Part shown: in pieces, positions 1-12,446 of the stretch
How positions within the stretch are numbered: the stretch's first letter is position 1
Layout: each line of letters starts with the position of its first letter
Origin: Cryptomeria japonica
Taxonomy: Eukaryota; Streptophyta; Pinopsida; Cupressales; Cupressaceae
Direction: 5' to 3'
Assembly (NCBI RefSeq): GCF_030272615.1
Contig: NC_081411.1
Coordinates: 38,820,640 to 38,884,639, forward strand
Length of the DNA stretch: 64,000 nucleotides
Translations under genes and position numbers: made by a program
The notes under the pieces: generated by a model
What the model was told of the DNA's origin: nothing
Database searches by the model: none
The model's input: only the letters and a program-made list of their open reading frames with translations

Positions 1-1719
1 ATCAATGAAAGAAACATAATAAACTGATCTACCAATAGAAGGAACATCAACTGGACCAAATACATCCAAATGGATTAGATCCAAAATACATGAAGACTTA
101 TGAGAACTTGAGTAAAACTGAATGCAGTTTTGTTTACCATAGATACAATGCTCACAAAAATCAAATTCAAGATTGCAATCATTCAACCCATCAACAAGGT
201 TCTTATTTTTCAAGGTCCGTAGACCCTTCTCACCTATGTGGCCAAGTCTCTGGTGCCATAACATGGTCTTCTCTGCAGGCAACTTTGATTCGGTAGACAG
301 AGCACCCTTGGGTACCCAAAAACCATGACCATCTGTTGAAAGAGAAACCCTCTCCTTTTCCAACTGACTAGTCTTTATCATAATCTTATCAAAAGTGCTA
401 TTGCACTCAACTGTGCATGCATCAAGCTAGTACAGTGTACCCAATCTGCTTCCTCTTGCTATCACCATAGCACCTCTTACCATTTTCACACCTACTTCAG
501 AAAACTATACATGCACACCTGCATCTATTAGCTTGCTAACAGATAACAAATTCCTTGCTAGTCCTGGGATATGTAAGACACCATCAAATCTTCTAATTCT
601 ACCATCAAAAAATTTCACATGAATACTTCCACGACCAACAATATCAAGTACTGAGTTATCACCCAAATACACCTTACCACCATCAAAATTTTCATACTTA
701 CTAAACCAGTTTCTATTAGGAGTCATGTGGAAAGATGCACCTGAGTCTATTAACCATGCATTGTCACCTGCACGAGTGGCCAAGGTTGTGATGAAAGCAT
801 CTCCATCTTCCTTCTCGGACTCAGAATCAGAATCTTGCTTCTTCTTCTTCTTTTTCTTCTCCTCTTTGTAGTCTTTTCAGAAGTGTTCGGGTTTGCCACA
901 GTTCCAATAGATTGCCTTGGACTTTGCAGGAGATTTTGATCTCCCCTTATTCTTGGACTTAGAATGGCCATGCTACTTTTTCGTTCTTGCCTCTTACTTT
1001 TGGTCTTCCTCGAACACTCAGAGCCTCTTTGGCATTCAGAGAAACCTTCCTTCTCATCTCCTCAGAAATTAGAGAACCAACAACATCCTCCATCTTCAAG
1101 ATGATTGCAGTGCTCCCTATGGCCATCACAAGGCTGTCCCATGAGTCTGGCAATGAACATAGCAGGATTTGGCACTTTTCTTCTTCATCCATTGGTACCC
1201 CCACTGAGGTCAACTGAGTCACCAACATATTAAAACTTTCCAGATGCTCAGAAATTCATCCACCTTCTTCCATTCTCAAAGAATACAATTTCTTCCTTAA
1301 GAAGATCTTGTTCACAAGTGATTTCGCTTAGTAGATCTCACTTAGCTTCTTCCAAAGCTTCTTTGCAGTAGATTCTTCATGGACATTTATCAGAATAGAG
1401 TTTGCAAGACACAATCTGATGAGACCTTTAGCTTTTCTATCAGTCACATCATACTGTGCAGCTAAAGTCGGATCTGCGGGCCTATGCTTATTCTCATCAA
1501 TCGCAACCCATAGATCTCAATCAATCAATAGATCTTCCATCTTCAACTTCCACATTTCAAAGTTTGTGCCAGAAAACTTCTCTACATCAATCCTCCCTGA
1601 TATACTTGCCATCTTTACGATCCTACAATATAGAAATGAAATACTGTGCACAAGCTCCCACTCAAACCTTGATTAGCTCAAAAAACCCTATACCCAACAA
1701 ATAGAACCAAAACTGGCCA

Positions 1720-1732
1720 GGCTCTGATACCA
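1720..1732 (-). other. primer-binding site of element A (tRNA-iMet type)
   Basis: The minus strand reads TGGTATCAGAGCC, the usual plant copia primer-binding site complementary to the initiator methionine tRNA. It lies directly inside the LTR end. Confidence 0.85.
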
Positions 1733-1734
1733 CT

Positions 1735-2435
1735 TGTAAGGAAGAAAAGGTGTGCGGAAACGCTTCCTATGCTAATCTTGAGAGGATGGTTATGCAACTT
1801 TCAACTTAAATATTACTAAGATATCAAGAAATGCACAATAAAGCATAAACAAAATAGCAATGAACACATAACACAGTGATTACCCTGGGGAAACCCTTTT
1901 GGGAGAAAAACCCTACCCTCCAAAACTCGCACAATGTATTATCAAATCAAGCTGATTACAATACACTTGCAATGCAGGTTCTTACAGGAGTGCATCACCA
2001 CAACTCGAACTCAGAGAGACTCCTTCTAGCATCCAGTCTTGCAAAAAACTCAATTATCAAACTCCTCCCCAAGCCCTCCTTTTATAGTGATTTTACAACC
2101 TGGAAACCACTTGTGGTTTTACAAAACTATGGGCTTAACCACCATGCCACATGGTGCCCATTTTTGACATTTACATTTCCAAAATGGAAAAACAACCAAG
2201 TTAAAATAGTAATCCCGTCCATAATTTTGTCCCCTAGCTTAGACCCTCTTAAAAGTCACAAAATGAGTCATTAAGGCTCTAAAAATGGCCCACCTATATT
2301 CTACTATGGACAAGACTCATTTTTTAACAACTCACTAACCATTTTCCAATGCATAAACATGTGGAAAACTACCTCAAACAAATTCTGGAATTTTCCAGAA
2401 AAAGACTGCAAGGTTGAGACACATGTTTCTCAACG
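1735..2435 (-). repeat. 5' LTR of copia element A
   Basis: On the minus strand the LTR ends at 1735 with CTTACA, two bases before the primer-binding site. Its other end is placed near 2435 at the minus-strand phrase GTTGAGAAACATGTGTCTC, which resembles a plant copia LTR start. The region around 1885-1915 holds the GGGTTTTTCTCCC...GGGTTTCCCC motif found in the downstream part of many plant copia LTRs. The inner end is firm and the outer end is good to a few bases. Confidence 0.72.
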
Positions 2436-3840
2436 GAGAGCCATGAGCAATGATGTAAATGAAGATGAAGGTTGGGTGTAAAAATATAAGCATGATGAGC
2501 ATGTAGATGGTCTAGGTAATCTCAATTATTCTAAAGAATATTACGAGGAGCTAATGGTACAGCAGGTGGAGCAACTCTTAGAGGCAATCAAATGTGCTCA
2601 ATATCATTCACTAGCACCTATCCAGGATCAAGGGGTTGAGGCAAGGTCTTCATTTCTTTTCTCTTAGCAATAGTATTTCTCATTTATTTCCATTTCCAAT
2701 TTTCTCTTGTTATAATGTAGACATTTTCGGCCCTATAACTATGATTTTACATGGAATTTGGTTATATAGCCTTCTCTATTTTTTTTTATGTTAAAAATCT
2801 CTAACAATCTTTTAATTTAGTTAATAGAATTTGTGGCTTTGGTTGTTTACTGAGCAAAACAAAAAAGTCTCAACCCAAAACTATTCAACTTTATTAGGAA
2901 TGTAGCATACTCGAAAAATGATTCACACCTACCCTATCTTAGATTTTTAATAATGATATTAGCTATAGACTTAGTTTTTCATTTTTTTGTAATGGTATTA
3001 TTGTGAGTATGATAGATTGTACATATTAAGTACTTGCACAATGTTGGATAATAAGGATTTAATTATATTATATTTTTAATATTTTTTATTATATTATATC
3101 AAAAGAATAATTTATTTATTATAATTGAGCTTTAGAACATAATTATGTCTTTTGTACAGGTTAAAATTTAAAACCTATCAATCTATATGACTATTTACAT
3201 TTAAGATTGGGTTAATGCTAAAAAGCATCTTTGAAGCCTATTATTTTAAGAAGGGAACTCTATAGCTCCACTATAATTCAAACCTCATGATCTATATACA
3301 TTTAAAAAAAAACTAATATCTTAGGTCTGATGTTAAAATAAATATCTGAGGTGCTCAATTCAAATTATTTAGCATGCAAGTTGATTAGTAAATTTTAAAT
3401 TATTTGAAAGTGTTAACTTAAAAGTATGTTGCAAAGGAAAAATGTAGTTTCAAAAAATACATTTAACAATTGTTTTAGATTATTTAAGTGGGGAAGGGCC
3501 CCAACCAATTACAAATATATATCAAAAATCATCTTTATACTAAAATGAGGGCTTGGAGAGAAAGCCTACAAAAAAAAAGTGCTTAAAAATAGTACTTAAG
3601 ATGAGATACTATATAAATTTCATATACAAAAACCATAAAACAACTAATTGCAAAAAAATAGTATTGAGAGAAAACAAAAGAGACACTAAGCAATATAGCC
3701 CATCCTTCCAACAAGTACTCCAGCTTGCTTTCCTAGGTGGAATAGGCATTGATATTCTTTCCTTTAGCTTTCTCCTCTATCATGTTCACTAGTGTTTTCT
3801 TCTTTTTCCTCTGCTATAGTTCTACCAACTTTCACCCACC
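2436..3840. other. AT-rich spacer without a recognised gene
   Basis: No supported coding region. A short open stretch at about 2470-2660 is not recognised. The rest is AT-rich with stop codons in all frames. It separates element A from nest B1. Confidence 0.6.
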
Positions 3841-3845
3841 ATAAT

Positions 3846-4737
3846 TGTTGGCAATTGACACTCATTGGATTCATATGTTGTCATTGATGGCAACAAAATT
3901 TTGTAAAAGGCTTATACCAGCACACAATGGCATTATAGTATTCAAGGTCACAACTGACACCGACACCGACATCCAACACTTCTGTGAAGCCGACATCAGT
4001 CTGGGATCTGAAAAGTTTTATTCAATCATATTGAAATTATTGTATAGGTTCAACATTGAATATTTTTTGTAATGTATTGTAAGCCCACATAAGGCATATT
4101 GTTTGTAAAGGGTATATAATTCAGTTTAGTAGGTCATTGTTATATATAGAAGAGTCTGTAGGACAAGGAAGTCGAATAGTGTGATATGAAGGACATGTAT
4201 ATAGATCATTTGTATGCAAAATTAATATCATCCAATGAGTAGTATATGGTTTGTAAAGCATTCTTGGAGAAAAGGTGATACCGGTAAAAGGGTTTAAAGA
4301 ACTGGTCTAGAACAAAGCTATAACTAGAACTCTTTTTGGCATAGCAAATGCATTTTGTGAGTTCACCATTATTGTTTTATATCAGCAAAAGCATATAGTC
4401 AGTGAGACTACTTTTGTGTTTAGCAGTGTTTTCTAGACAATGTACCTTCCTGCATGTGCAGGCCCCCATATTATGTTTTATCTTTCATATGGCTAGTGAG
4501 TTGATATTGTGTCATAAATCCCACCATTGTTTTTCCTCTTTGAGGTTTTCCATGTATAAATTCTGTGTTTTATGGTGTTCATTCATGTGGCTGGTTTATT
4601 TACTTCATGTTATATGTTTCTTCATTTACCAGTTTATATGTGTATGTTGCAATAGGGTAAAATCTTATATTATCGGCATAACACTAATTCACCCTCCCCT
4701 CCCCTCTCAATAATCTTGGATTCATTGTATTCCAACA
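3846..4737 (+). repeat. 5' LTR of B1
   Basis: 892 bp, TGTTGG...CCAACA. The middle-to-late part has a polypyrimidine run (CACCCTCCCCTCCCCTCTC, about 4690-4708) shortly before the end, a feature shared with the LTRs of B2, C, D and E. Confidence 0.88.
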
Positions 4738-4739
4738 AT

Positions 4740-4752
4740 TGGTATCAGAGCC
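4740..4752 (+). other. primer-binding site of B1
   Basis: TGGTATCAGAGCC, two bases after the LTR end. This is the tRNA-iMet type used by plant Ty1/copia elements. Confidence 0.88.
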
Positions 4753-4789
4753 TGGTACCTTAGAGGAAGTTTAACAACTTGAGGAATAT

Positions 4790-5925
4790 CTTGAAACCGG
4801 AATCATTGAGCATGGCTATGGAGAATCATTGAAGATGCTAAAAGGTTGAAGAACTTGAAGCTACAAAATGAAGTGAATTTTGCTAATGAATTCATTCTTC
4901 TTCTACAAGAAAGGTTATCATTAGCTCAGGCTAGGTGGAAGGAACTGTTGCAAAACTAGGATGATGAAGAGAAAAATGCACTTAAAAAATAATGTCAGAA
5001 GATGAGTCAAGCAAACATGCTCTTGAAGAATGAAATGAAAGAGTTGACTATGAGGATGTCAAAATAAATTGAGGACAGAAAGAAGAAGGAAGAAAATCTT
5101 GTTGTATCTTTGAAGAATGTGGTAGACTGGCTCATGAGAATGATATGTTGAAAACTAATTTGGTACAATCCTTGAATAATGAACAAAAACTAGAGAGATA
5201 GATAATAACTCTAAGAAATGATCTGACTACTACAAGTGAGTATAAAGAAAAATTCAAGATTAGTGTTGCATAGTTGGATGATTTATTGAAAAGACAAAAT
5301 GATGATTGTAGAGGACTTGGATTTGTATAAGGTCAAAGCTCTGGTACTACAAATGAAGAACAAACAATCCGTATGCAGAACTCATAAAACCAAAGAAAAA
5401 TGGTAAGGCAATCTAATGCTTTAAATTCAATGGTAGATGCTTTGTTTGAAATAAATTTGGGCATATGGATAAACAATGTACAAATATAGAAAATCAAAAC
5501 TACAATTCAGTTCTTGGTCAATGGACAAATTGCAAGAAATATGATCATAAGTCAGAAGAATGCATAGTGAATGCTAAGTGTCATGCATTTGGAAAGTTTG
5601 GACATTTGGCTAATCAATGCAGATCAAGGAATGGAATTGGATATGGCAAAGCAATTTGAAAGAACAATTTTACATGTTATGCATGCAACAAAATAGGTTA
5701 TATTGTTAAGTACTGTAGGGGCAAGACTAAACCGATTAGCAATGACAGAGAAAATGAGAAAGGAAAGAAAAAGGTAGATGAAATAAAACATGATCACACC
5801 AAAGTATGGGTAAGAAAGTCTGAAGAACCAAGTGGAGATGCAACTATACCATAAATTACACCAGCAACTCCACCAATAGAACAGAGCGTTCCTGCACCGA
5901 AAGGAAATTCAACCCATAACTAAGG
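4790..5925 (+). pseudogene. ORF1 region of B1: coiled coil plus CCHC zinc knuckles
   Basis: The first half (about 4850-5330) is rich in Lys, Glu and Leu heptads and looks like a coiled coil. The second half (about 5440-5720) has up to four CCHC knuckle-like segments, for example KCHAFGKFGHLANQC and CYACNKIGY. This suggests a nucleic-acid-binding Gag-like product. The region ends in a short segment with the pattern P-A-P...N before a stop that is shared by B2 and E. Fossil, many breaks. Confidence 0.6.
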
Positions 5926-6289
5926 AATATGCCTTAGGGGTTGGAAAATTCATTGAAATTCTTGCATATTCCATAGAAGAGATATGGAAAGAGATCTAGA
6001 GAGTTTTATTGATCATTGATGAAGGTTTACCTGACAGAAAACTATGAAACTGACATCCGGTAGGGTACACGGCTAATTATTTATGACAGGGAAGGATTAG
6101 GGTTTACTCTTTAATAAAAGGAGAAAATGAACTAATTTTTACTCACCCAGCACTCGAGCAAATGAGAGAAAAATATAGACAAATCATGGGCGATCAAGAG
6201 AAAGAAAAGGTATTATGAAGAGATTTCCTACAGTTATCAAGAAATTTCAAATTGACGATCGATTATCCAGGTATTTCTTTTAAATGACA

Positions 6290-8159
6290 TCCAGACCTTA
6301 ATCTTCTCCTACTTTCATTGCGAATCCCACTATTGTCAAAGTTAAGGATAGTCTCACACCTATTTTTAAGGAAGTTCCTCAAATAACAAAGAAGGAAGAC
6401 TCTACTAGCGCATTCTTGAGGGTTCCTGATGGCGTAGTTTATGTAGAAGATGTCAGGGCCTATATTCATTGCACCTTGGAGGATTTAGGCACTAATGAGT
6501 TCAAGGGAATGTATCAATCTGTGATAGTAGGCAACTCCAAAACAATCAAGATGGAATATAAAATCATTGAATACCTAGGGTTAATCGAAATTCAAGGATG
6601 AAATGATCAGATATGTTCTGAGCAGGGTCCACATTGAATTCATCTAGGTCAAGTGGCCTTACATGATCACCAAAGAAGAAATTCAGGCAGTCACCGACTT
6701 ACCCAAAGTTGGACAGGAACGAGGGAAGAAGATTTCCAATACTGAGGTTGAAAATCTCAAGGGTGCAACCCATGATGGAAGATCGATCAAGATCAGCACT
6801 ATCAAAGATAGTGATGTGAAATTTTCCAGCATGATCATCGGCTACAAGGTAGCACAATCAAGTTGATTGAACTTTGTTGCAAGTTCTTGTATCCATGTTG
6901 CATACCAAATGTTAAGGAATAATGGAAAGTATGATTTGTGTGAATGGTTAAGAAGTAAATTAATGTTAAATCTTGGCAAGATTAGAGGTGTCAAGAAAGC
7001 AACATTTAGGTTTGGCAATCTTATTATCTCCTTGATGTTATATTTCATGAATGAGCTATCGTGTTTGGGAAAGAAACATAGGGCTCATTACATACTGGTA
7101 GGCATGCAAATTAAAGATGCAATCACTAGTCTTGGTAGCAACAACGATAAGAAGATATGGGGCTTCTTTAAGTCTTTCCAAGAGAACATGAGACTGAGGG
7201 AGAGGATCTCCAAGCACATTTTGGAGAAATAATCCACTAAAATCTACTTCATGGTAAAAACAGATGAGACCATCATAGAAGCAGTCGAACCAAGAACCAT
7301 ATGGGTCACTGAATTGGGATATGAAGTTGATGACAACATCTTAGAACTTTATACTAAAATGTTTCTTGATGCTCCATTAGATGACAAGACTGAATTTTTT
7401 GGCATTGCCAAGGAGAAGGATCTTGAAGTTAAAATTGGCTTTAGCAAGAAAAGAAGAGAAAATAAAGTACACAAAATGTGTTCCTTCATTCAAAATGTTA
7501 TCCATAGGATAGATACAAAACTAGGTTCTGAATATGAACCGGTAGATCAATTGGCACTGACTAGTGCTCTTGAGGCAAAGAGGCCTGAAACTTTCAGTTC
7601 TCCTATCACTTCTGATTCTGATACAGAGGATAACAAACCTCTTGCATTAAGAAGGGTAAAACGGAAGAAGGTTGACAAGCTTTCGATAGAGGAAAAGAAG
7701 GTGGATCCAAGGAGGAAACTAGTAAAAAAGGTGACAAAGCCTACTGCACACACACCTTTGGCAAGGAAACCTACTAATAAGAGGAAGATAGTTCCATCCA
7801 CCCCTGCAATCCCCAGCAAGAAGAAGAAAAAGGGTGATGAAGAAACTGAGTCTGGTAATATGACTTGTGCAGAGTTAATTGCTAAGGTAACAAAAGATGG
7901 TATTTTGAAGAATGTGTCAAATTTATATGAACATTTAGATGATAATGAGAAAAATTAAATTAAAGAAGCAATTGTGTTACATATAGACATATATAAGAAG
8001 GATTTAATAGAGATTTTGAAGGAAATTCTTTTATCATTGTATAATAAATTAGATGGAAGAAGATTAGATGCAACTAAGAGGGATAGGGAAATTAAGGAAG
8101 TTGAACTTTTGAATATGTGTGGCTCTATAAATAATAAGGAAATGAAAACATGTTTATAT
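6290..8159 (+). pseudogene. ORF2 region of B1, first part (unrecognised protein)
   Basis: Continuous similarity to ORF2 of B2 and E. In order it shows: a segment with VEDVRAYIHC (about 6440); a globular domain with SSCIHVAYQML (about 6883-6915), then CEWLRSKLMLN; an acidic-aromatic stretch with the pair TIWVTELGYEVDD; a strongly basic linker (about 7660-7840, ending KKKKKG) that could act as a nuclear signal; and a helical block beginning CAELIAKVTKDGILKNVSNL. I do not recognise the family. B2 interrupts it at 8160 and it resumes at 22444. Fossil. Confidence 0.6.
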
Positions 8160-9083
8160 TATTGGCAATTGACACTCATTAGATTCATTTTGTTGTCATT
8201 GATGGCAGGAAGATCTGATAGAAGGAAACAAGACTTGATGGAAGTCACAAACTAGCACTAAGAGGCATAAACTGACAATTACCGACATTGGAAGCATTCA
8301 GGCCTAAACCAACACCGGCATCCACACCTGACATCAATACTTCAGGGAAGCCGATATCAAGGAAGATTTATTTTGTAAATCATTTTTTAATTATTGTTGA
8401 GGCCAATATTGAATATCTTTTTGTAAATACATTCTAAGCCAACATAAGGGATATCATATGTAATATGTCTATAAGTCAGTTTGCTAAGTCAATTTTAAAT
8501 ATATAGAAATAGAGCGAATAAATATAGTAGAATTGTAATGCGAATTATATGTGTTGAGATCATTTTTGCATGTGGACATTGTATCATGCAATGATCTACA
8601 GATAGCTAGGACAACACTCTTAGTGGAGAAGCAATACCGATATTAGTTCAAGACAGTGAACTAGTACAGAGCAAAACCAGAACCAATACTCTATCTGGCA
8701 TAACAGATGCATTCCCGAGTTCTTTTTTTAGCAACTTACTTTAGCAGAAAGCTTGTAGTCAATGAGACGCTTTAGTGATGAGCAATATGCTCTTGGCAGC
8801 GTGCCTTCCTGCAAGTGCAAGCCCCTATTTATGTAATATCTTTTCATATGGCCAGTGAACTGATATTGTGGGTTACAAATCCCATCGTGGTTTTTACTCA
8901 CTGAGGTTTTCCATGTATAAATTCTATGTGTTATGGTGATCATTTATGTGGATGATTTATTGGCTTCTTATTATATGCTTATTTGTTTGTCGGTACTTAC
9001 TTGCATGGTGTAGAAAGTTAAAAACTGTTCATTCCAGTAGAACACTAATACATCCCCCCTTTCAGTGTTCTTAGATCCCAACA
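8160..9083 (+). repeat. 5' LTR of B2
   Basis: 924 bp, ending CCCAACA. It is followed by a primer-site-like TTGGTATAAAAGCC at 9085. The body matches the 21622-22438 LTR along its length. Confidence 0.86.
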
Positions 9084-9109
9084 ATTGGTATAAAAGCCTA
9101 GTACCTCGA

Positions 9110-10293
9110 AATAAGTTTAAAAACTTGAGGAAGATCTTGAAACTGGAATCTTTGAACATAGTTATGAAGAAACAACTTGAGATGGCTCTTGAGGATTATG
9201 ATACTCAAAGGATGAAGAACTTGAAATTACAAGAAGAGCTAAATTCTGCAAATGAATTCATTTTGATTCTGCAATAAAGATTGTCAGCTGCTCAAGCCAA
9301 AAGGAAATAAATTTTGTAACAACCGGATGATGGGGAGAAGAATTCTCTGAAGGGACAATGTTAGAAACTAAGTCAAGCAAATATGTTCATGGAGAATGAA
9401 ATGCAAAAATCTGACCATGAGGTTATCAAAAGATATTGAGGACAGAAAGAAGATGGAAGATAATTTTGTCTTATCTATAAAGACAAGTTTGATGAATGTG
9501 GAAGATTGATTCATGAGAATAGATCTGGCACACTCTTGGAATAATGAACAAGAAAATGAAAGATAAATAACTACTCTGAGAAATGATCTGACTACGACAA
9601 GTGAATATAAAGAAACATTTAAAATCAGTACTACACAATTGGATGACTTGTTTAAAAGACAAATACAGATTGATGATTCTAGAGGAATATGATTTGTACA
9701 AGGTGAAATCTCTGGTACTCCTAATAAAGATCAGACTATCGGTATGTAGAACTCATCGAAATAGAGGAAACCGATAAGGCAATCTAATGCTTATGAATTC
9801 AATGGTAGATGTTTTGTAAATCTGGGCATATGGCTAAACAATGTAGGAATAAGGCAAATCAAAAATACAATTTTGTTCCCAGTCAATGCAAAAATGACAA
9901 GAAATATGGTCATAGATCAAAAGATTGCAAAATGAATGTTAAATGTCATGCATGTGGAAAATTTTGACAGTTTGCTAACCATTGTAGGTTAGGAAATAAT
10001 AATAATACCAGACATGTAAATGCAATTTAGAAGAACAAGATTACATGTTATGCATGCAACAAAATAGGTCATACTATAAGTATTGTAGAAGAAAGAGACA
10101 AGGTTAGCTAATAATGATAAAAGTAATGAGAAATGAAAGCAGAAGGTAGATGAAATACAGAAAGATCACACCAAGTGATGGATTAGAAAATCTGAAGAAC
10201 AAAGTGGAGATGGATCTATACTGGTATATCCACTGGTACAATAGGGTAATCCTCCACCGGTAGAAAATTCCAACAGTAACTAAGGCATAAGCT
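9110..10293 (+). pseudogene. ORF1 region of B2: coiled coil plus CCHC knuckles
   Basis: An open coiled-coil segment starts near 9160 (MKKQLEMALEDYDTQRMKNL). Knuckle-like segments follow at about 9810-10085 (for example GKSGHMAKQC-like and CYACNKIGH-like). It ends with the same short N-stop segment as in B1 and E. Fossil. Confidence 0.58.
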
Positions 10294-10649
10294 TTAGGGG
10301 TTAGCAAGGTCGATGCTAAATTTTGTATATTACCCCAGAAGAGATCTATGGAGATCTGGAAAGAAATCTACAAAACTATGTTCATCATCGATGAAATTTA
10401 CCTCAACACATAATTGTGAAACTAACATTTCTAGGTGAACAATTAATGACAAAAATTAAGGTTTTTCTCTAACAAAAGAGGGAAAGAGAATTCATTTTTA
10501 CTCACCCAGAATTCAAGCAATCAGAGCAAATAAGAGGCCAACTAAGAGAGAGCAAAGCCTTAAGAGAGGATTTTTGAGTAGATATCTGAAAGAACTCAAA
10601 TCTTTCACTTGCATTCATTGAGGTATTTTTTGAAATTTCATCTTGATCT

Positions 10650-10870
10650 TCAGCTCCTACTTTTATTGCAAATCTAACAATCATCAAAGTTAAGGATAGG
10701 TTAAGGCCCATCTTTAAGGAGGTTCTAGAGATTGTGAAGAAGGAAGACTCTACAAGAGCATTTTGTAGGGTTCTTGAAGGAGTAATGTATGTTGAAGATG
10801 TGAGGGCATATAATTTTTGAGGATTTGGGCACCAAAGACATAAAAAGCATGTATCAATCAGTGATATTGG
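10650..10870 (+). pseudogene. ORF2 region of B2, first part
   Basis: Matches the start of B1 ORF2, including VKDRLRPIFKEV and VEDVRAY phrases. Copia element C interrupts it; the match resumes at 18498. Confidence 0.58.
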
Positions 10871-12382
10871 TGTTGGCATTATAAAAGACAAAGAGAGATT
10901 GTTGGCATTATAACAGACAAAGAGAGATTGTTGGCATTTCAATAAGGATATTGAGAAGGTTGTTGATGATAATGGATATAACTGATTAAGGATGTTTTAC
11001 TGTCTTAATATTATTATTTTGTCATTGATGTCAAGAAATTGATTTTCTAATTCAGTATGATGTTGCCATATCTTAAGAAGTATGATTTGATGAATATAAA
11101 GATGTCGGTAAAAGACATAGAAATAATGTTGAATAAGGAGAGGAATAAGTTATTCAATGGGAAACTATTACCGAGTTAGACAATGATGAGATCATGATGT
11201 TTAGATTGTTTTGATATCCTACATATGTTATTGATTGTAAGGTTAATACTATACTATGTTATCGAGCAAAGAACCTAGTTGGTAAACCCTAAGGTTATTG
11301 CTATCGGTTAATGAAGGAAGAATGTCTACTGAGTAAAGTGTAGTATTTACCGAGTTGCAACCGAGTAGTAACAGAATGCATTGAATGAATAAAAGAATTA
11401 TTTAATGAAGGAAGCTGATGAGCTGGTTATGATTAAATGATTGGTATTCCATGAATGAAGTTTGTTAAAGAATCTATGGTAAAGGAAAATTGGCAAGAAG
11501 ATCTACAAGGCAGATTGAACCGCAATACCCTAGCACAAGTTCCAAGAAATATATACAAATTCCAAGGCGGGGTAAAACATTTTCAGATGAAAGGATACAT
11601 TGAACCTAGTAAAGTTTGAAGATCTGATGGCTATGATAGATCATGGGATATGTGATTAAGGAGATTAAGTAGTTAGCAAATTGTTTATAAATAAGGAACT
11701 ATTGATAAACAATGTATGCACAGGGATGCTACATAGAGTTACTGAGCACTGAAGCTTGAAGACCTATTTGAATAATAGAGTATAGAGCCCAACAGATCGA
11801 CAAGATAAGTCCTAGATTGTATTGAGCAAATAAGAATATTCTTTAGCATTTTAGATGTGAAGTTGCAGATAGATTTTTATTAATATTATTTAGCAAAGTG
11901 ACAGAAAATCTCTTAACCGAGTGGACTTAACAGTCTTATTTGTAAAACCCTCTAGCAAGGTGACATTCTGATTGAGTGTTTGAAATCCTTTAATAAGGTC
12001 ACTTCTAACAAGGTGAATATCCTAATAGATCTGAGGGAAATCCCTTAACTAGGTCACATCTAGCAATGTGTTTGTAATCTTTAATAGGATTTTCTTTTAA
12101 TCGAGCATACTCTAGAAGAGTATATTTCTTGGTGGGTCCGAAATCCCATAGTGGTTTCCCCCTATTTGGGTTCCCATGTTAAATCTGGTGTTATGAGTGT
12201 TATGATGTTTATATGCTTTTGAGTTTGCATGTTTAGCAGTTTTGGTTATATTACTGAAGTATATGTTACCAAGGTTGTATCTATTGTTTTAATGGAAGAT
12301 TAAGGTTGTATGATTCACCCCCCCCCCCCTCTCATTTTATTAGCTTAGCATCTGTACTTAACATTAAGTATCAGCATTATCA
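10871..12382 (+). repeat. 5' LTR of C
   Basis: 1512 bp, TG...CA. It opens with two copies of a 29-bp unit (starting TGTTGGCATTATAA) followed by a third TGTTGGCATT. The right LTR has only one unit, which accounts for most of the length difference. The second half (about 11880-12130) holds diverged short repeats around phrases such as TAGCAAGGTGA and AAATCCCTTAA. A poly-C run at about 12319-12331 lies just before the end. Confidence 0.92.
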
Positions 12383-12384
12383 AT

Positions 12385-12396
12385 TGGTATCAGAGC
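12385..12396 (+). other. primer-binding site of C
   Basis: TGGTATCAGAGC, two bases after the LTR end; tRNA-iMet type. Confidence 0.9.
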
Positions 12397-12446
12397 TTTG
12401 GACTCTGAAAGAAAATTTTTAAGTTACTTGAGGAAAAGATCCAAAT

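Larger units (their letters stand above)
1..2435 (-). mobile_element. Ty1/copia retrotransposon A, 5' part only
   Basis: A copia-type element read on the minus strand and cut by the left edge of the window. From right to left it shows an LTR, a primer-binding site, a UBN2-type gag region (about 1700-960, with the copia-typical phrase LCSLPDSWDSLVMAI), an aspartic protease region (about 780-510, motif DSGAS) and the start of the integrase (about 90-1, with HLDVFGPV). The right LTR end is approximate because the terminal dinucleotide is not a clean match. This is a broken fossil with several breaks. No second LTR is inside the window, so its age cannot be estimated. Confidence 0.88.

Noticed and set aside
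1876-2274. 132-codon plus-strand open frame
   Set aside because: Lies within the LTR of the minus-strand element A; no protein similarity seen.
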